25,274 nucleotides of DNA from Pseudomonadota bacterium. GTDB taxonomy: Bacteria > Pseudomonadota > Gammaproteobacteria > Arenicellales > UBA868. A model generated the notes under the pieces. The model saw only the letters and a program-made list of their open reading frames with translations. It did not search any database and was not told the origin of the DNA. The DNA lies in assembly GCA_018661145.1 (NCBI GenBank), contig JABJIU010000247.1:1-25274 (forward strand), in the 5' to 3' direction. The position numbers and the translations under genes were made by a program. Shown here piece by piece: positions 14,657-21,705 of the stretch. Positions within the stretch are counted from its first letter, which is position 1. The number at the start of each line of letters is the position of its first letter.

Positions 14657-15616
14657 ATGCGCGGCGTGATTCTCGATTCCGACAGTTTTGACCGTGGTGA
14701 CCTCGATACTGCCGCTCTAGATTATGCGTTGGATCACTGGACACGTCACCGCTCGACGATGTCCGATGAAGTACCCAAGCGACTGGAGGGATACGAGGTG
14801 GTAGTCACCAACAAGGTGGTTATCGATGCCACCGCGATGGAAAGCTCCGCACTGCGGCTAATCGTAGTCGCCGCCACCGGTACCAACAATATAGATCTAA
14901 CCGCGGAGGCACGAAGGGGAATCACGGTATGCAACGTTCGTGACTATGCGTCCGCAGCTGTCAGCCAACATGTGTTTTCGCTGGTACTGGCTCTGGTCAC
15001 CCATCTTGGTGACTACACCAGAGCCGTGGGACAAGGTCGCTGGCAACAGAGCAAAGTATTCTGCATGCTGGATTATCCGATTCGCGAGCTCGCCGGACTG
15101 ACACTCGGCATCATCGGCTATGGGAACCTTGGCCGGCGCGTGGCACAGATCGCACAAGGTTTTCAGATGCAAGTTCTGATTTGCGCCAGGCCCGGCAGCG
15201 AAGCTGTGCCGGACGGCCGGGTACCGCTCAACACGCTGCTGAGAACGGCAGACGTGATCTCATTGCATTGTCCGTTGTCGGATGCGACCCGAAACCTGAT
15301 TGGGAAAGCGCAGCTGCAGAAGATGAAGTCAGACGCTATCCTGATCAACACAGCCCGGGGTGGTATTGTCAATGAGGATGATCTCGCGGCCGCGTTGCGC
15401 CAGGGGAACATTGGCGGTGCCGGTATCGACGTCCTCACCGAGGAGCCGCCCGGTACGGATCACCCCCTGCTGGCGACAAATATTCCAAACCTGCTGGTCA
15501 GTCCCCACAATGCCTGGGGGTCGATCCAGTCACGGCAGCGACTCACTGATGAAATTGCGGACCTGATCCGAAGTTACCGCGAGGGCGTGCCCAGAAACTG
15601 TTGTCCGCCTGACTGA
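14657..15616 (+). CDS. D-2-hydroxyacid dehydrogenase, hydroxypyruvate reductase (glycerate dehydrogenase) type
   Basis: The 319-aa NAD(P)-dependent dehydrogenase has the dinucleotide-binding GIIGYGNLGRR (residues 151-161). The catalytic set is Arg234 in NTARGG, Glu263 in TEEPP and His284 in SPHNAWGS. The segment QSKVFCMLDYPIRELAG (131-147) resembles the HprA/glycerate dehydrogenase subgroup, known for reducing hydroxypyruvate to D-glycerate in the serine cycle and photorespiratory salvage. Other 2-oxoacids remain possible. ATG at 14657 is chosen because the chain starts at the conserved MRGVILDSDSFD; an ATG at 14633 inside hslR is the alternative. The stop overlaps the inferred CTG start of hemW (CTGA). 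Confidence 0.88.
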   Translation: MRGVILDSDSFDRGDLDTAALDYALDHWTRHRSTMSDEVPKRLEGYEVVVTNKVVIDATAMESSALRLIVVAATGTNNIDLTAEARRGITVCNVRDYASAAVSQHVFSLVLALVTHLGDYTRAVGQGRWQQSKVFCMLDYPIRELAGLTLGIIGYGNLGRRVAQIAQGFQMQVLICARPGSEAVPDGRVPLNTLLRTADVISLHCPLSDATRNLIGKAQLQKMKSDAILINTARGGIVNEDDLAAALRQGNIGGAGIDVLTEEPPGTDHPLLATNIPNLLVSPHNAWGSIQSRQRLTDEIADLIRSYREGVPRNCCPPD

Positions 15617-16797
15617 GCATCGTCATCGAACTCCCTCTGACACTCTATGTTCATCTGCCGTGGTGCGAGCACAAGTGTCCTTACTGTGACTTCAACTCGC
15701 ATCCCCTGAAAGGGGATCTGCCGGCCTCGGCCTATATCGAGGGACTGCTAGCTGATCTCGACGCCGTTGGGAAAATACAATCGGAACGACGCTTTGGTGC
15801 TGTCTTTTTTGGTGGGGGCACCCCAAGTCTCTTCGATGGCCACCAGATCGCTCGGATTCTGGATCAACTGGACAAAGGCGGGTGTTTGGATACCGAACCG
15901 GAGATCACGATAGAAGCGAACCCCGGATCGGCCGAAGCGGGTCGGTTCCGCGACTACCGACACTGCGGGGTAAACCGGCTTTCGCTCGGCGTCCAGAGTT
16001 TCAACAACCAGAGCCTCAACGCACTTGGCCGCATTCATAACGGCGATGATGCCAGAAAGGCTTGTCGCGCCATCACGGACGCCGGTTTTGAGAATTTCAA
16101 TATTGACCTCATGCACGGTTTGCCCGGGCAGAACCCCGCAGACGCACTGGCCGACCTTCGCGAGGCCCTTGCTGGATCACCGACACACCTATCCATTTAC
16201 CAGTTAACGATAGAACCCAATACGGCGTTTGCAGCGGACCCGCCTTCGCTGCCCGATGAGGAAGTGCTCTGGGATATCCGGTGTGCCGTTCACGACCTCG
16301 CAGGTGTGGCCGGCTTTGAACACTACGAAGTGTCCGCCTTCGCCCGCCCGGATAGCCATTGCCGCCACAACCTTAATTACTGGGAGTTCGGCGATTACAT
16401 CGGGATCGGCGCCGGAGCCCACAGTAAGCTCTCCTTGAGCGGAGCGGTCTACCGATGGCACCGCCCGCGCCACCCGCGCGAGTACTTGGCCACCGTCGCC
16501 AAAGATGAAATTCCGGACCTCGGTCCGCCCCTCACAGCGGATGCGCTGCGGTTTGAGTTTCTGCTGAATGCCCTGCGGCTAAAAGCTGGTTTTGACTACC
16601 GACTCTTTGAACAAAGAACCGGCCTTGGCTGGCCTGAGCATAAATCACTTTTTAAAACCGCAATAGACGACGGCCTTTTGCTGACCGAAAACGGAAGAGT
16701 GCGAACTACGCCACTCGGTTGGCGCTTTCTAGACGATCTGCTGCAGCGGTTCCTGAGCCCACCGGAAGCTCCGTCAGCGCGTGATATGATGATTTGA
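15613..16797 (+). CDS. hemW: HemW, radical SAM haem chaperone (formerly HemN-like), with inferred CTG start
   Basis: HemW is a 4Fe-4S radical SAM-family protein that binds haem and delivers it to target proteins; it lacks the HemN oxidase activity. From 15613 the 394-aa chain reads MSIVIELPLTLYVHLPWCEH, then KCPYCDF with the cluster ligands Cys18, Cys22 and Cys25, FFGGGTPSLF (65-74) and IEANPGS; the rest of the fold is intact. Between the in-frame TGA at 15610 and the cysteines there is no ATG, GTG or TTG. The first such codon is TTG at 15886, which would delete the cluster. CTG at 15613 is favoured because it overlaps the upstream stop as CTGA, and the chain then begins like other HemW proteins (IELPL). 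A start at a nearby ATC or an assembly error is possible. hemJ follows 58 bases later. Confidence 0.9.
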   Translation: MSIVIELPLTLYVHLPWCEHKCPYCDFNSHPLKGDLPASAYIEGLLADLDAVGKIQSERRFGAVFFGGGTPSLFDGHQIARILDQLDKGGCLDTEPEITIEANPGSAEAGRFRDYRHCGVNRLSLGVQSFNNQSLNALGRIHNGDDARKACRAITDAGFENFNIDLMHGLPGQNPADALADLREALAGSPTHLSIYQLTIEPNTAFAADPPSLPDEEVLWDIRCAVHDLAGVAGFEHYEVSAFARPDSHCRHNLNYWEFGDYIGIGAGAHSKLSLSGAVYRWHRPRHPREYLATVAKDEIPDLGPPLTADALRFEFLLNALRLKAGFDYRLFEQRTGLGWPEHKSLFKTAIDDGLLLTENGRVRTTPLGWRFLDDLLQRFLSPPEAPSARDMMI

Positions 16798-16855
16798 TAA
16801 AGCTTCCGATCAACCAGAGGCTCATAGTAACGCCCGCTTCCTGAATTCATCGCCC

Positions 16856-17275
16856 ATGCTCTGGATCAAAGCTCTACATATCATTTTCATGGTCACCTGG
16901 TTTGCGGGTCTTTTCTACCTTCCAAGGCTCTTTGTTTACCACGCCATGAGTACTGACTGTGCGACCCAGGACCAGTTCAAGGTCATGGAGCGCAAGCTCT
17001 ACTTTGGCATCACAACACCGGGCGGGGTATTAACCATCGCTTCGGGTCTGTGGCTGTGGCTCGGTTATGGCATCGGCAGCTACAGCCTCTGGCTGGTGAG
17101 CAAAATCGCGCTGGTCGCAGTGCTGGTGTTGTATCACCTGTGGTGCGGACACATGGTCAAACAGTTTGCGCGCGGTCACAACAGGCATGGGCATGTGTTT
17201 TATCGCTGGTTCAACGAGTTTCCAGTGCTTGTGCTGATCGGAGCCGTATTGCTGGTGGTTTTAAAGCCGGCCTGA
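16856..17275 (+). CDS. hemJ: HemJ, protoporphyrinogen IX oxidase (UPF0093, CopD-like)
   Basis: This 139-aa membrane protein has four predicted helices (about residues 3-22, 55-72, 78-96 and 120-137). Diagnostic segments are LWIKALHIIFMVTWFAGLFY (2-21, with His8), LPRLFVYHA (22-30), MERKLYFGITTPGG (44-57) and WLVSKIALVAVLVLYH (79-94, Lys83). His8 and Lys83 correspond in position to residues reported essential in characterised HemJ. The enzyme oxidises protoporphyrinogen IX to protoporphyrin IX, the penultimate step of haem synthesis. It follows hemW in the same operon, which strengthens the haem assignment. trmL starts 12 bases after the stop. Confidence 0.9.
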   Translation: MLWIKALHIIFMVTWFAGLFYLPRLFVYHAMSTDCATQDQFKVMERKLYFGITTPGGVLTIASGLWLWLGYGIGSYSLWLVSKIALVAVLVLYHLWCGHMVKQFARGHNRHGHVFYRWFNEFPVLVLIGAVLLVVLKPA

Positions 17276-17287
17276 GCTAGAAAACCG

Positions 17288-17752
17288 ATGTTCCATGTAG
17301 TGTTGTACCAGCCGGAGATTCCGCCCAATACCGGAAACATCATCCGTCTATGTGCGAACACGGGTGTTCAACTTCACCTGATAGAGCCGCTGGGTTTTTC
17401 GATAAGCAACCGCGAACTTCGCCGCGCCGGGCTCGACTATGCAGATGTGGTCAGATTGCGTTGTCACACTGACATCGATGCATTTTTTGAAGAAGCCTCC
17501 CCAGAGCGTACGTTCATGTTCTCCACCAAACACAGCCGGCGGCACAGTGACTGTCGATTCCGAACCGGCGACGCACTCGTGTTTGGTCCTGAGACCCGAG
17601 GCCTACCGAAGAACATCAGACACCGGGTACCCGATGAATGTCGGGTAACCTTACCAATGTGTCCTAGCAGTCGCAGCCTCAATCTGGCCAACGCGGTTTC
17701 CGTCGCGGTGTTTGAGGCCTGGCGCCAGTGCGGCTATCCGGGCAGCGCCTGA
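17288..17752 (+). CDS. trmL: TrmL, tRNA (cytidine/uridine-34 2'-O)-methyltransferase
   Basis: This 154-aa SPOUT-fold methyltransferase modifies the ribose of the wobble base in tRNA-Leu. It shows VVLYQPEIPPNTGNIIRLCA (residues 4-23), LIEPLGFSIS, LVFGPETRGLP and the knot-forming MCPSSRSLNLANAVSVAVFE near the C-terminus. Length matches E. coli TrmL (157 aa). It is the last gene of the hslR-hprA-hemW-hemJ-trmL run. Its stop faces the 125-aa hypothetical gene across 8 bases, with no terminator hairpin visible. Confidence 0.95.
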   Translation: MFHVVLYQPEIPPNTGNIIRLCANTGVQLHLIEPLGFSISNRELRRAGLDYADVVRLRCHTDIDAFFEEASPERTFMFSTKHSRRHSDCRFRTGDALVFGPETRGLPKNIRHRVPDECRVTLPMCPSSRSLNLANAVSVAVFEAWRQCGYPGSA

Positions 17753-17760
17753 ACGACCGC

Positions 17761-18138
17761 TTACAAATCTTCGAGGCTATCCACGTTGATGCCGCTGAGT
17801 CGAAGCGCCGAATTGACCACCGGAAATTCCCCCGGCTTTACGATCACTTTGATGCCAACGAAAAGTGCACCCAACGCGTCGATCCGCACCGGCTTCAGAA
17901 CCCTAGGCGACTGAAGAGAAGAAAGGGTATTGGCGACGATGTCGCTGGTCTCACCATTGGCGGCATCACAGAAATAGAGCAGATGGTTGCCGGCGCGGTA
18001 GAACGCCTGGTAAATCGACAGACGGGTCGCCACCCAGGCCTCGATAATTCGATCCTGGGAAACCCCCGGACGCATGTTGGCGATGTCTGTCAGATCCGGC
18101 GGGCGAAACTTGTTATAGACTCGACGCTCCTGCGACAT
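17761..18138 (-). CDS. Hypothetical protein, 125 aa
   Basis: I do not recognise this family. It is a small soluble protein without signal peptide or membrane segment. Visible parts are VYNKFRPPDLTDIANMRPGV (residues 7-26), a likely helical EAWVATRLSIYQAFYRAGNH (33-52), then LLYFCDAANGETSDIVANTL, and a hydrophobic ALGALFVGIKVIVKPGEFPV (88-107) that looks like beta structure. GAGGGCAGC before the ATG at 18138 is a good ribosome-binding site. The frame stays open upstream to 18864, but that part only mirrors the DUF364 gene. Its start codon interlocks with the possible ATG of the divergent DUF364 gene (CATG), so the two share a very short control region lying within each other's coding sequence. 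Confidence 0.7.
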   Translation of the reverse strand: MSQERRVYNKFRPPDLTDIANMRPGVSQDRIIEAWVATRLSIYQAFYRAGNHLLYFCDAANGETSDIVANTLSSLQSPRVLKPVRIDALGALFVGIKVIVKPGEFPVVNSALRLSGINVDSLEDL

Positions 18139-18994
18139 GCTGCCCTCAGTGAATTTTGCACCTGTGACTGTATTATCTGATCTGGTCGACCTCGTCGTTG
18201 TTTTAGGCAAGGAAAGAGAACTGCCCGCCGTCAGGAACCTGCACACACCCGACGCTACGGCATCCGCCGGGCAGTCAAAAAAATTCGGCGTGGTGGTTCT
18301 CGACGACGGCAGTTGTGGATTTTTCTTTGCCGGTCTCGATGATACCTTGTCGCATCTTCGCGTGTGTGATCCCCGCGAGTTTAAGGGCGCAGCAACTCTG
18401 GACCTTGTCAGAAACTGCTTGAGTACTGATCCACTGGCCAGGGCCGTGGGCCTGGGTGCGCTCAACGCACTGAGCCAGCACCTGCTCAGGATTTCCGGAT
18501 TTAAGCTTGATCGGGCCTCGGATCCCTTGGGGCATCTCGACCTGCCTAGCGCGCGCCACGTGGGGATGGTTGGATTTTTCGCGCCGCTGATCAAAGTCTG
18601 GGCCGGCAATCCAGGAACGCTAACCATAATAGAGAAAGACCCCCAATTCTTGGGGCAGTCAATCCCGTTTCCCGTAACAACCCAGACCGATCGCCTGCGC
18701 GATTGTGACCGGGTACTGATCACGGGCTCCACCCTGATCAACGACACCCTTGATGATGTACTTAGCCATTGTGACCCCGCCGCCCAGGTGGCGTTGGTGG
18801 GACCGAGCGCTTCCTGTCTGCCGGACCCGATTTTTGAGCGGGGTGTCGACGTTGTCGGCAGCACCGCGGTATCCGACCTGGCTCAACTGATGACACTGCT
18901 CAAGACCGGTCAGCCCTGGCGCATGGGCACCACAAAGTACTGCATCACGCGCAATCAGTATCCGGGTATTGGAAAACTGATCCCAAGCTCCTGA
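18137..18994 (+). CDS. DUF364 domain protein (putative heavy-metal chelation family)
   Basis: The protein is about 285 aa. The N-terminal part (KFGVVVLDDGSCGFFFAGLD, then ARAVGLGALNALSQHLL) looks like the DUF4213 module that precedes DUF364. The C-terminal part has the DUF364 pattern: VGMVGFFAPLIKVW, TIIEKDP, RVLITGSTLINDTLDDVLSH, VALVGPSASCLPDPIFERGV and VVGSTAVSDL. Structural genomics work suggested a role in metal or pterin-like ligand binding, but no reaction is established. ATG at 18137 is the longest start. GTG at 18164 (giving MTVLSDLVDL) is as plausible and would separate the two divergent genes. An extended -10-like TGTTATAGA at 18111-18119 could drive it. Confidence 0.8.
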   Translation: MLPSVNFAPVTVLSDLVDLVVVLGKERELPAVRNLHTPDATASAGQSKKFGVVVLDDGSCGFFFAGLDDTLSHLRVCDPREFKGAATLDLVRNCLSTDPLARAVGLGALNALSQHLLRISGFKLDRASDPLGHLDLPSARHVGMVGFFAPLIKVWAGNPGTLTIIEKDPQFLGQSIPFPVTTQTDRLRDCDRVLITGSTLINDTLDDVLSHCDPAAQVALVGPSASCLPDPIFERGVDVVGSTAVSDLAQLMTLLKTGQPWRMGTTKYCITRNQYPGIGKLIPSS

Positions 18995-19040
18995 GATCGC
19001 GGTGGGCTTTCTGCTCACCGGTCAGGCCTGCTCCCCAAGA

Positions 19041-19046
19041 TATAAT
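19041..19046 (+). promoter_or_regulatory. TATAAT box just upstream of the secreted thioredoxin-like gene
   Basis: This perfect TATAAT ends 6 bases before the ATG at 19053. If used, transcription would begin at or next to the A of the start codon, giving a leaderless or nearly leaderless message. No good -35 is visible at the right spacing, so it may be a chance match. Confidence 0.28.
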
Positions 19047-19052
19047 GTCGTC

Positions 19053-19541
19053 ATGAAGTTGACCAAACACCTGTGCGTTGCCCTGGTACTGGCAGGGCTA
19101 TCGATCGGTCTGGCGCAGGCAGGTACAGTGCGTATCGCTTCTGATCTGCAACAGGACGCGAGCACTTCCCGTCAGGCGAATCTACCTATCGTGCTCATTT
19201 ATACCGCGAAGCACTGTCATTACTGTGACGAGGTCAAGGCGGGCGTCTTTAATCCGATCGCGGCAGACCCGGCTTACCGGGATCGCATGCTGCTGCGGGA
19301 AGTGCGCATCGACACCGACATGCGTCTGGTTGGTTTTAAAGGTGGCGCCACCAATCACCGGTCCTTCGCTACGGACCGCGGTATCACAATCGTCCCGACA
19401 CTCGAATTCCTGGATGGTTCGGGGCTGCAGGTCAGCGGCCCACTGGTGGGCGTCAGTATTCCGGACTACTACAGCGCTTATGTTGACAACGGCATTGAGC
19501 AGGCGATTCAGAATCTGCGGGCAAGGAGAACCTCCCCATGA
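19053..19541 (+). CDS. Periplasmic thioredoxin-like (SoxW-type) protein
   Basis: The 162-aa protein has an N-terminal signal peptide (MKLTKHLCVALVLAGLSIGL, then AQA as likely cleavage site). A thioredoxin fold follows with the active-site motif KHCHYCDEVK (residues 53-62, Cys55 and Cys58) and a cis-proline region TIVPTLEFLDG. It resembles SoxW-like thioredoxins that keep periplasmic thiols reduced. No sox genes are in the window, so the partner is unknown. ATG at 19053 is chosen over a TTG or GTG-type start at 19002 because it begins the signal peptide exactly. The stop overlaps the thioesterase start (ATGA). Confidence 0.82.
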   Translation: MKLTKHLCVALVLAGLSIGLAQAGTVRIASDLQQDASTSRQANLPIVLIYTAKHCHYCDEVKAGVFNPIAADPAYRDRMLLREVRIDTDMRLVGFKGGATNHRSFATDRGITIVPTLEFLDGSGLQVSGPLVGVSIPDYYSAYVDNGIEQAIQNLRARRTSP

Positions 19542-20032
19542 CTGACGGTTTCGCCGAAGCAGAACTCGAGGTCGGCCAGCAAAGTGTGCTACCCGAGTGG
19601 ATTGACTACAACGGTCACATGAATGTCGCCTACTACGTCTTGGCTTTTGACCGTGGGGTGGATGAGTTCATGTATCAGATGGGTGTCACGCCCGAATATC
19701 TTAAGACCGAAAAATCTTCGACGTTCACCCTTGAGATGCATATCAACTACCTGCAGGAACTGCACCTCCATGATCCCATCCGGCTCACCTGCCAGTTACT
19801 GGATGCCGACAACAAACGGGTGCACTATTTCCTTCGCATGTTCCATGCCGAAACAGGATATCTTGCCGCCACCAGTGAGCAGATGATGATCCACGTCAGT
19901 CTCGAAAGTCGACGGTCTTCACCTTTCCCGCCGCAGGTCAGCGAGGTTATTGGCAATATGATGGCAGCACACAAGGTGCTGCCGTTCCCGGATCAGGCGG
20001 GGCGCAAAATGGGGATACGTCGGGGAAAATAG
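19538..20032 (+). CDS. Hotdog-fold acyl-CoA thioesterase (4-hydroxybenzoyl-CoA / betainyl-CoA thioesterase-like)
   Basis: The 164-aa protein has the hotdog active-site signature PEWIDYNGHMNVAYYVLAFD (residues 19-38), with Asp23 and the HMN stretch typical of 4-hydroxybenzoyl-CoA-type thioesterases. LEMHINYLQELHLHDPIRL (65-83) is also typical. The DYNGHMNVAYYV form resembles thioesterases found in carnitine and betaine gene clusters, but no carnitine dehydrogenase is present, so the substrate is only a guess. ATG at 19538 overlaps the upstream stop as ATGA and is preceded by AAGGAG at 9 bases, the best ribosome-binding site in this part of the window. The stop is 7 bases from the parB stop on the other strand. 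Confidence 0.82.
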   Translation: MTDGFAEAELEVGQQSVLPEWIDYNGHMNVAYYVLAFDRGVDEFMYQMGVTPEYLKTEKSSTFTLEMHINYLQELHLHDPIRLTCQLLDADNKRVHYFLRMFHAETGYLAATSEQMMIHVSLESRRSSPFPPQVSEVIGNMMAAHKVLPFPDQAGRKMGIRRGK

Positions 20033-20039
20033 TTGGCAC

Positions 20040-20900
20040 TCAACCGAGGCGCTCGATGATGCCATCGAGCTCATCGAGCGAACTGTAAGCAATCACCAAA
20101 CGGCCCGATTTCCCGTCGTCTGACTCCAAATACACCGGAGCGGCGAATTTTTCGGATAGTGTTTCTTCGAGGCGCTGGACATCGCGACTTTTTTCTTTCT
20201 TGGGTTTCTTTGCAGCCGCTTTCCCGGGTGGTTCGAGCATCCTGCGAACGAGTTCCTCGGTCTGGCGGACAGAAAGCCGGCGCTGCATGACCGCTTGCGC
20301 CGCAATGGCCTGCTGATCCTTAGCAAGACTCAGCAGCGCACGGGCGTGACCCGCCTCAATGTGGCCGGATTCCAGATGTTCGCGCACACCCGGATCCAGT
20401 TTCAGCAGCCTCAGCAGATTGCTGACCGCAACCCGTGAGCGACCAACGGCTTCGGCCGCCTGCTGGTGGGTCAACCCGAACTCATCAAGCAGGCGCTTAA
20501 GGCCCGCCGCCTCCTCGATGGGATTGAGATTCTCGCGCTGGATATTCTCGATGAGACCGACCGCCAGTGCCGCTTCGTCTGGAACACGGCGGACCACAGC
20601 TGGCACCTCGGTCAAACCCGCCAACTGCGCTGCCCGCCAGCGACGTTCACCTGCGATCAGTTCATAGCCACCGCCCGCGCTCTCGCGCACCAGCAGAGGC
20701 TGAACAATTCCCTGCGCCGCAATTGAGGCAGCTAACTCCTGCAGCGACACCTCGTCCATACGTGTGCGCGGCTGGTAGCGACCTTTGCGAATTCGACTCA
20801 CCGGCAACTGGCGCAGATCAGCCTGCGTTGACGGGGTCGCCGACGGCGCACTGCCCAGTAACGCGTCGAGTCCCTTCCCCAGTCTCGCCTTAGGACTCAT
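20040..20900 (-). CDS. parB: ParB/Spo0J chromosome partition protein
   Basis: ParB is a CTP-dependent clamp that loads at parS and organises the origin region. The 286-aa protein begins MSPKARLGKGLDALLG, the classic chromosomal ParB start. It has the CTP-binding GERRWRA (84-90), VGLIENIQRENLNPIEEA (114-131), a helix-turn-helix around LTHQQAAEAVGRSRVAVSN (143-161), a basic linker (AAKKPKKEKSRD) and a C-terminal dimerisation domain. ATG at 20900 is chosen; the frame is open 40 codons further, but that lies inside parA. It overlaps parA by 11 bases. No full parS palindrome was found in the window. Confidence 0.95.
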   Translation of the reverse strand: MSPKARLGKGLDALLGSAPSATPSTQADLRQLPVSRIRKGRYQPRTRMDEVSLQELAASIAAQGIVQPLLVRESAGGGYELIAGERRWRAAQLAGLTEVPAVVRRVPDEAALAVGLIENIQRENLNPIEEAAGLKRLLDEFGLTHQQAAEAVGRSRVAVSNLLRLLKLDPGVREHLESGHIEAGHARALLSLAKDQQAIAAQAVMQRRLSVRQTEELVRRMLEPPGKAAAKKPKKEKSRDVQRLEETLSEKFAAPVYLESDDGKSGRLVIAYSSLDELDGIIERLG

Positions 20901-21705
20901 TTTCCGACCCTGAAGCAGCGCTGCCATCGACATCGTTTTGCGTGGGATGGATGTTCTGGAGCATCTCCGTCGCCAACTGTCGGTAGGCCAGCGCACCCTG
21001 GCACTGGGGGTCATAGTCAATCACCGATTTACCAAAACTTGGTGCTTCAGCGAGACGTACATTGCGGGGGATCACGGTTTCGTAGACCAGATTCGGGTAA
21101 TAATGCCGAAGTTGGGCAGAGACTTCGTTGGTCAGCGAATTGCGGGCATCAAACATTGTGCGGATCAGTCCCTCGATAGTCAGCCCAGGGTTAATGCTGG
21201 CCTGCAGACGGCGGATAGTATCATCCAGACCGCTCAATCCTTCGAGCGCATAGTATTCACACTGAACTGGGATCAGCACCGACTGTGCCGCAACCAGTGC
21301 GTTCAGAGTTAGCACGTTCAGCGCTGGCGGGCAGTCAATGAACATCAGGTCATAGTGCTGGACGGTGGCAAGCGCCTGTCGAAGTCTGTGGTTGTCGCTC
21401 TCATCACCTTGGGTCAGTTCCGCCTGTGCGCCCGCAAGACCAGGCTCGGCCGGCAACACATCAAAACCCGAGTCACTTGCAATCACCGCTTCCACGACCT
21501 TACTCTCGCCTAACAACACCTGATAGACGGTGTGCCGAAGCTGGTTTCGGTCAATGCCGCTTCCAACAGTGGCGTTGGTCTGTGGGTCAAGATCAATCAG
21601 CAAAACCCGGAGACCCTCTCGTGCCAGTGCGGCAGCGAGATTGATGGCAGTAGTGGTTTTGCCAACACCGCCTTTCTGGTTGGTGACCGCGATGATCCTG
21701 GTCAA
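20890..21705 (-). CDS. parA: ParA/Soj partition ATPase
   Basis: ParA is a deviant Walker-A ATPase that binds DNA non-specifically and moves ParB-parS complexes. The 271-aa protein has NQKGGVGKTTTAINLAAAL (residues 9-27) with the signature lysine, VLLIDLDPQTNAT (34-46), LMFIDCPPALNVLTLNALVA and ARNSLTNEVSAQL, ending with an Asp/Ser-rich tail after residue 255. The only workable start is TTG at 21705, overlapping the rsmG stop as TTGA; no ATG precedes the P-loop. Translation is therefore probably coupled to rsmG. The order mnmG-rsmG-parA-parB is widely conserved near bacterial replication origins. Confidence 0.95.
   Translation of the reverse strand: MTRIIAVTNQKGGVGKTTTAINLAAALAREGLRVLLIDLDPQTNATVGSGIDRNQLRHTVYQVLLGESKVVEAVIASDSGFDVLPAEPGLAGAQAELTQGDESDNHRLRQALATVQHYDLMFIDCPPALNVLTLNALVAAQSVLIPVQCEYYALEGLSGLDDTIRRLQASINPGLTIEGLIRTMFDARNSLTNEVSAQLRHYYPNLVYETVIPRNVRLAEAPSFGKSVIDYDPQCQGALAYRQLATEMLQNIHPTQNDVDGSAASGSENES

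Noticed and set aside
17761..18864. Long 367-codon minus-strand open frame
   Set aside because: Only the last 125 codons look like a protein. The upstream part is low-complexity Ser/Arg/Thr sequence mirroring the DUF364 gene.
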